Position numbers and translations under genes: made by a program. A stretch of DNA of 64,000 nucleotides, from contig CAVZBW010000005.1 in assembly GCA_963773635.1 (NCBI GenBank), positions 2,914,001 through 2,978,000 of the forward strand. The letters run 5' to 3'. This document shows, piece after piece, positions 59,763-64,000 of the stretch. The notes under the pieces were generated by a model. That model was given only the letters and a program-made list of their open reading frames with translations, was not told the DNA's origin and did not search any database. The stretch is from CAVZBW01 sp963773635 (lineage in GTDB: Bacteria > Actinomycetota > Acidimicrobiia > Acidimicrobiales > RAAP-2). The first letter of the stretch is position 1. Each line of letters opens with the position of its first letter.

Positions 59763-60713
59763 ATGATCGGCCTCCAGGGTGCCTGCCGGGGCGTGCCGCC
59801 TTGCGGAGCGGGCGCCTGCGCCGTCTGCTGCGCCCCCCTGCGCCCCGGGCTCGACGCCTGCCCGAGCTGCCGGCTGGTCGCTCGGCAACTGGCGCGCCCC
59901 CTCGGGCGGGCCTTTCCCGTCGCGTTGGTGGACGAGAGGACGCCGCTCTACCGTGCCCTTGTCGGCTACAAGCGACCGGCAGCGCCGGAGTGGTGGCGTC
60001 ACCGCCGGCGCCTCGCCACTCTCCTGGCGGTGTTTTGGGCGCACCATCGTGGGTGTGTGGCTCCCGGCGGTCTCGACCTGGTGATCGTGGTGCCGTCTCC
60101 GGACCGTCCCCGGCATCCCCTCAATGACGTCGTGCGCTCCGTGCCCGAGCTGGCGTCACGCCTCTGCTGTCCGCTCCTGCCCGGTCCACGCCGGATCGGG
60201 CACAGCCGGGCCTCGGCCTCCGGGTTCACGGTGGCCGGGCCGTCGGTCTCGGGCCGGCGGATCCTGCTGGTGGACGACGTCTACACGACCGGGGCGCACC
60301 TGCACTCGGCGGCGGCGGCGCTGGTGGACAGCGGCGCAGCGACCGTGGGGTTGCTCGTGATCGGGCGACGGGTCCACCGTGAATGGCACCGCCCGGACGA
60401 GCTGCGGTGGCGGGCGACCGAGTGCGCCGGGTGTGCTCCGGACTCAGCCGCCCTCGGAGTTCTTGGAGCTCCGGGAGACGATGATGCGCGCGGCCACGAG
60501 GAGGAGGAGGATCAGGACGATCAGGATGAGGGCGGCGTCGTAGGAGAGGGCGTGGGCCTGCTCGCCGGGCTCGCTGTAGAAGGCGTAGATGGGATAGGTG
60601 AGGTAGGCGACCGGGCTGTGGGTCAGCTGCAGGGTCGGCGTCTGCGTGCTCCATCCGGCCGTATAGAGGAGGGGAGCCGTCTCGCCGCCGGCGATGGCGA
60701 GGGCCACGAGTAG
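59763..60713 (+). CDS. ComF-like phosphoribosyltransferase-family protein (C-terminus uncertain)
   Basis: Cys-rich N-terminus (CGAGACAVCCAPL, then ACPSC), as in the zinc-ribbon of ComF proteins, is followed by a type I PRTase fold with DLVIVVPSPDRPR and the PRPP-binding motif RRILLVDDVYTTGAHL. ComF assists DNA uptake or is a housekeeping purine-type PRTase relative. Residues after about 225 (from 60444 on) overlap the pstA gene on the other strand by 270 bases and look like its shadow (HEEEEDQDDQDEG). The true stop may have been lost by a frame error near 60440. The functional gene is probably 59763 to about 60440. Confidence 0.75.
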   Translation: MIGLQGACRGVPPCGAGACAVCCAPLRPGLDACPSCRLVARQLARPLGRAFPVALVDERTPLYRALVGYKRPAAPEWWRHRRRLATLLAVFWAHHRGCVAPGGLDLVIVVPSPDRPRHPLNDVVRSVPELASRLCCPLLPGPRRIGHSRASASGFTVAGPSVSGRRILLVDDVYTTGAHLHSAAAALVDSGAATVGLLVIGRRVHREWHRPDELRWRATECAGCAPDSAALGVLGAPGDDDARGHEEEEDQDDQDEGGVVGEGVGLLAGLAVEGVDGIGEVGDRAVGQLQGRRLRAPSGRIEEGSRLAAGDGEGHE

Positions 60714-61340
60714 TCCCGTCACGATACCCGGCAGGGCCGTCCGGAGCACCACCTTGCGCAGTGCGTAGCCGGTCGACATGCCGAGGGCCTGGGCACCCTC
60801 CCGGTAGGCGGTCGGCACCTGGCGCAGCGCGGTCTCGGTGGACTTGGCGATATAGGGGATCACCATGATGCTGAGCACGAGCCAGGCTGCAAGCAAGGAG
60901 AACTGCCAGTGCAGGCCCACCACCAGGGCCACGTAGCCCACGTAGCCGAGCACGATCGAGGGAAATCCCGAGAGGATGTCGGTGGCCCCACGGAGGATGG
61001 TCCCACCCGACCGGCCGCTGCGGTGGGGCTTGGACAGCTCCGCCAGGTGGATGCCGGTCAAGAGCCCCACCGACCCGGCCAGGATGAGCACGCCGAACAT
61101 GAGGAGGAGGGTGCCCAGGATGGCGTTCTCGAGCCCTCCCCCGTTGCCCTCCGTGTTGGTCCACAGCACGTCCCATCGCCAGTGGGGTATGGCCTTAGCG
61201 ACCACGCCGATGACCAGCCACGCCGCCGGACCGAGGATCAGGAGCAGTGCCAGGTAGCTCCAACCCCGGTAGATGCCCTCAACGATCCGCCGCCGACGAC
61301 GGGCCCGGCCGAGGCGGTCGGCTCGAACGGCCGGGCTCAT
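60444..61340 (-). CDS. pstA: Phosphate ABC transporter permease
   Basis: A 298-aa integral membrane protein with six predicted helices (YLALLLILGPAAWLVIGVVA, FGVLILAGSVGLLTGIHLAE, SFPSIVLGY-type region IVLGYVGYVALVVGL, then three more) and the EAA-like ATPase contact loop (EGAQALGMS...). With PstC it forms the membrane channel of the high-affinity phosphate transporter. The ATG at 61340 overlaps the pstC stop (ATGA). The 3-prime end overlaps the convergent ComF-like frame. Confidence 0.95.
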   Translation of the reverse strand: MSPAVRADRLGRARRRRRIVEGIYRGWSYLALLLILGPAAWLVIGVVAKAIPHWRWDVLWTNTEGNGGGLENAILGTLLLMFGVLILAGSVGLLTGIHLAELSKPHRSGRSGGTILRGATDILSGFPSIVLGYVGYVALVVGLHWQFSLLAAWLVLSIMVIPYIAKSTETALRQVPTAYREGAQALGMSTGYALRKVVLRTALPGIVTGLLVALAIAGGETAPLLYTAGWSTQTPTLQLTHSPVAYLTYPIYAFYSEPGEQAHALSYDAALILIVLILLLLVAARIIVSRSSKNSEGG

Positions 61341-62446
61341 CGGCCCACGGGGGCCGCATGGCGGCCTGTCTTCACGACGATGACGCGCGCCACCACGTTC
61401 ACCAGCACCGAGATGACGGCCAGGATGAGGGCGGCGTAGGCGAGGTTGGCCACGGCGAACCCCGTCCCGTCCGTCTGGGCGGAGTCGAGCTGGCTGACGA
61501 TGGTCGCCGCGATGGTGGTCATGGGGCTGTAGATGTTGGGGGCGACGTGGCCGAGGACCGTTCCCGAGACCATGGCCACGGCGATGGTCTCGCCGATGGC
61601 GCGTCCGAGCCCGAGGACGCTGGCGCCGATGATGCCGGCGCGCACCCAGGGGATGGTCACCCGCCTCGTCACCTCCCAGTCGGTCATGCCCAGGGCGGAG
61701 GCCCCCTCCTTGGGGAGCACCGGCACCTGCCGGAACAGCTCCCGGGTGGTGGCGGCGATGATCGGGATGATCATCAGGGCCAAGATGATGCCCGAGGTCA
61801 GCAGGCCCTCGCCGTGCCCCGTGGGCTCGCGGAACCAGTCGAAGAAGGGCACATCGGGCATGATGGCGGCAATGTGCGGGTATACGTGATCCGCCAGTAT
61901 CGGTCCGAGGGTGAAGACGCCCCACAGCCCGATGATCACGCTCGGGATGCCGGCGAGGAGCTCCAGGGTGAACCCGAGGGATCGGGAGATCCATCCGGGG
62001 AGCCGCTGGGTCAGCGCCAGTGCGCCGCCGATGGCGATGGGCACGGCGATGACGAGGGCGATGAAGGAGGACTGCAGGGTGCCCAAGATGAGAGGCCAGG
62101 CGCCGTAGGTCGCGCCCTGGGGGTGGGTCACCCCGTCCGTGGTGACCGGCTGGGCGTAGCCGCCGCCGGGGTTCCACTCGGAGCTCGTGAAGAAGTGGGT
62201 GCCGCCGAGCTTCATCGCCGGCCATGCCTTGATGGCAAGCACGGTCACGCAGAAGGTGAGGGCGACCAGCGGGACGATGACCGCGATCCGCCCGGCCCAT
62301 CGCCAGACGTGCTCTTCGCTCGAGCGCAGTCCGGAGACGGCGCTCCCCAAGCCGTCCGCGAACCGCCGGGTGAGGGGTGCCCGGCGGTTCGCGTCCGCAC
62401 TTGGAGGTGATGGCAGCGGGGTAGATGTTCCGCTGACAGCTGACAT
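61337..62446 (-). CDS. pstC: Phosphate ABC transporter permease
   Basis: A 369-aa membrane protein. The N-terminal 45 residues are cytosolic and Ser/Pro rich; six helices follow, from WRWAGRIAVIVPLVALTFCV. The loop LELLAGIPSVIIGLWGVF and the EAA-like loop EGASALGMTDWEV are typical PstC. It pairs with PstA. It starts 42 bases after the pstS stop in the same operon. Confidence 0.95.
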   Translation of the reverse strand: MSAVSGTSTPLPSPPSADANRRAPLTRRFADGLGSAVSGLRSSEEHVWRWAGRIAVIVPLVALTFCVTVLAIKAWPAMKLGGTHFFTSSEWNPGGGYAQPVTTDGVTHPQGATYGAWPLILGTLQSSFIALVIAVPIAIGGALALTQRLPGWISRSLGFTLELLAGIPSVIIGLWGVFTLGPILADHVYPHIAAIMPDVPFFDWFREPTGHGEGLLTSGIILALMIIPIIAATTRELFRQVPVLPKEGASALGMTDWEVTRRVTIPWVRAGIIGASVLGLGRAIGETIAVAMVSGTVLGHVAPNIYSPMTTIAATIVSQLDSAQTDGTGFAVANLAYAALILAVISVLVNVVARVIVVKTGRHAAPVGR

Positions 62447-62488
62447 GGACCTACTCGATCAACCTCGATCGACGACTTTCCGAGCCGG

Positions 62489-63607
62489 CTACTTGATCTT
62501 CGCGATCAAGGCCTCGGACTTGGTCACGATCGCGGAGGGCAGGGGCTGGAAGAACACCGGGTTCAGGTACTGCGAGCTGTTGCCGTCCTTGGAGTTGATC
62601 GTCCATCCGAGAACCGAGCGCATGGCTTGGGCCGTGCTGGAGCTCGACTGGTCGGTATTGACGATGGCGTACTCGTAGTTGACGATCGGGTAGCCGTTGT
62701 TGACGGGACCGTAGATCAACGAGATGGTGCAATTGGCGGGCGTCTTGGAGGTGAAATAGCTGGCCTCGGCCTCGATGGTCGACGAATTGGCAAGCACGTA
62801 CTGGCCCTTACCATTCTGCAGCGCAGCCACACCAAGGGCGTCCTGCAGCACCTGGGTCTGGTAGCTGATGCCGATGTAGGCGACACAGCCGGGCGTGGCC
62901 TTGCATCCCGTGAGCATCCCGCTGTTCCCGTTCTCCCCGAGCGCCCCCGGTGCGTTGGGCCAGTTCACCGTGGTGTCGTAGCCCACCTTGGTGCCCCACC
63001 CGCTCGGGTCGGCCTTGGACAGGTACTGGGAGAAGATGAAGGTGTCGCCGCTGCCGTCGGAGCGGTGCAGGGTCACGATCGGGAGGTTGGGCAGCGTGAC
63101 CCCCGGGTTGGCGCTGGCGATCTGCGACGCGTTCCAGTTGGTCACCTGGCCCTGGTAGATCTGCGACAGCAGCTTGCCGCTGAGCTTCAGGTGCGCGGTG
63201 ACGCCCGGAATGTTGTAGGAGACGAGCTGAGCCGAGATGGCCAGTGGGATGTTCACGAGGTGCGGGCTGGCCGACACCACGGATGGCGAGAGATACGCGT
63301 CCGAGGAGCCGATGTCGACGGTGCCGTTGGCGGCGTCGGAGATGCCCGTCCCCGAGCCCGTCCCTGCGGTGGTGATGCTCACGTTGGGGTACTTCTCCGT
63401 GTAGCCGGGTACCCAGAGGTTCCACAGCGGGTAGAGAAGCGTGCTGCCGGTCTCGGTCAGCGAGACCGACCCGGACGGAGGCTTCTGGACGGTCGTGCTG
63501 GTCTTAGACGACGACGCGAACGCCGTGCCCCCGACCGCCAGCGAGCCGGCGGCGGCGCACAGGGCTGCCGCGGAAGCGAGCAGCCCTCTTTGGATATTGC
63601 GGGTCAC
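62489..63607 (-). CDS. pstS: Phosphate-binding protein of the Pst transporter
   Basis: A 372-aa periplasm/wall-side binding protein. The signal peptide (MTRNIQRGLLASAAALCAAA) ends near GGTAFA; a Cys in the hydrophobic segment (AALCAAAG) leaves a lipoprotein form possible. Phosphate-binding motifs are SLTETGSTLLYPLWNL, TAGTGSGTGISDAANG, IGSSDAYLSP and TLHRSDGSGDTFIFSQYL. The GTG start has GGAGGG eight bases upstream. It lies 64 bases after the pstB stop. Confidence 0.95.
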   Translation of the reverse strand: MTRNIQRGLLASAAALCAAAGSLAVGGTAFASSSKTSTTVQKPPSGSVSLTETGSTLLYPLWNLWVPGYTEKYPNVSITTAGTGSGTGISDAANGTVDIGSSDAYLSPSVVSASPHLVNIPLAISAQLVSYNIPGVTAHLKLSGKLLSQIYQGQVTNWNASQIASANPGVTLPNLPIVTLHRSDGSGDTFIFSQYLSKADPSGWGTKVGYDTTVNWPNAPGALGENGNSGMLTGCKATPGCVAYIGISYQTQVLQDALGVAALQNGKGQYVLANSSTIEAEASYFTSKTPANCTISLIYGPVNNGYPIVNYEYAIVNTDQSSSSTAQAMRSVLGWTINSKDGNSSQYLNPVFFQPLPSAIVTKSEALIAKIK

Positions 63608-63671
63608 TAGATATCCCTCCTTGTAGGTTTGCTTTTCAGCCCTTTCGCCACCGACGCCACCCGGCGGCGGC

Positions 63672-64000
63672 TCACCCGATGGTGCCGCTGACGTAGCGCT
63701 CGGTGGGCGTCTCGCGCGGCCTCTCGAAGATCTCCTCGGTGGGGCCGTGCTCCACGAGCTCTCCCTCGAAGAGGAACATCGTCGTGTGCGACACCCGGCG
63801 GGCCTGGGCCAGGTTGTGCGTGACGACGATCATGGTGAGCGCGGGGCTCAGGTTGCGCATGAGCTCTTCCACGGCCTCGGTGGAGAAGGGGTCCAGGGCA
63901 GAGGTCGGCTCGTCCAAGAGCAGCACCTCGGGACCCACGGCGAGTGCCCGGGCGAGGCAGAGGAGCTGCTGCTGGCCGCCCGAGAGGCGGAACGGAGAGT
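63672..64000 (-). CDS. pstB: Phosphate ABC transporter ATPase (C-terminal part)
   Basis: The C-terminal 109 residues of an ABC ATPase, cut by the window end. It has the ABC signature LSGGQQQL, Walker B VLLLDEPTSALDP, the H-loop IVVTHNLAQ and the PstB-type C-terminus VEHGPTEEIFERPRETPTERY. It drives phosphate import through PstC/PstA. It lies upstream of pstS here, not downstream of pstA as in many genomes. Confidence 0.95.
   Translation of the reverse strand, partial: SPFRLSGGQQQLLCLARALAVGPEVLLLDEPTSALDPFSTEAVEELMRNLSPALTMIVVTHNLAQARRVSHTTMFLFEGELVEHGPTEEIFERPRETPTERYVSGTIG

Overview
The window is GC-rich, uses GTG, TTG and apparently CTG starts, and carries gene types typical of Actinomycetota: a deazaflavin (F420)-dependent Ddn-family reductase, a wax-ester-synthase/DGAT acyltransferase, an MMPL transporter, many acyl-CoA dehydrogenases and SDRs, a GabD2-type aldehyde dehydrogenase and at least one apparently leaderless GTG start. 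It looks like chromosome from a free-living, lipid- and ketone-degrading actinobacterium. The class (for example an uncultured Acidimicrobiia relative) cannot be fixed from this piece. I found no rRNA, tRNA, CRISPR array, insertion sequence or prophage. No stretch over 300 bases lacks a gene.

1-25,470 is a large catabolic region. It holds SDRs, a GabD2-like dehydrogenase, a CocE-type hydrolase, an MDR alcohol dehydrogenase, two amidohydrolases, four acyl-CoA dehydrogenases, a P450, two AMP-forming ligases, a Baeyer-Villiger monooxygenase, an SMP-30 lactonase, two VOC proteins and three SnoaL-fold proteins, with a TetR and a MerR regulator. The minus-strand run 23,434-14,777 reads like a pathway: BVMO, SMP-30 lactonase, acyl-CoA ligase, SDR, then two ACAD+SnoaL pairs each joined by a 4-nt overlap. 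Related GAATTC-centred or degenerate palindromes lie in front of four transcription units here and may be operators of the local TetR. Three neighbouring genes (18,855-23,434) contain about 13 frame changes although their protein sequence is otherwise intact. I read this as a stretch of indel errors, or less likely as real decay.

25,564-34,185 holds an orphan DNA adenine methyltransferase and two tandem proteins of about 1,100 aa (class III cyclase + AAA-type ATPase + helical repeats), one of which has lost a metal-binding Asp, then an SDR. 34,325-39,730 is a sulfur amino acid locus: CBS with an unusual N-terminal extension, MetB, MetY and MetX.

39,796-49,797 is mixed: an exported SurE-like lipoprotein, secreted proteins, a tandem pair of unknown-family paralogues, a wax ester synthase fused to a cyclic-nucleotide-binding domain, an oxidoreductase, a nitronate monooxygenase with a MarR regulator, a degenerate M23 fold and a membrane-anchored hydrolase. 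49,829-60,713 has a methyltransferase, nitrilase, P450, MMPL transporter, TetR, PLP enzyme, aldo/keto reductase, RpiA, Ddn-like protein, histidine phosphatase and ComF-like protein. 60,444-64,000 is the phosphate uptake system in the order pstB-pstS-pstC-pstA, with pstB cut by the window end.

Short tandem minisatellites (12, 13, 22 and 30 bp units) occur repeatedly at gene starts or in spacers.
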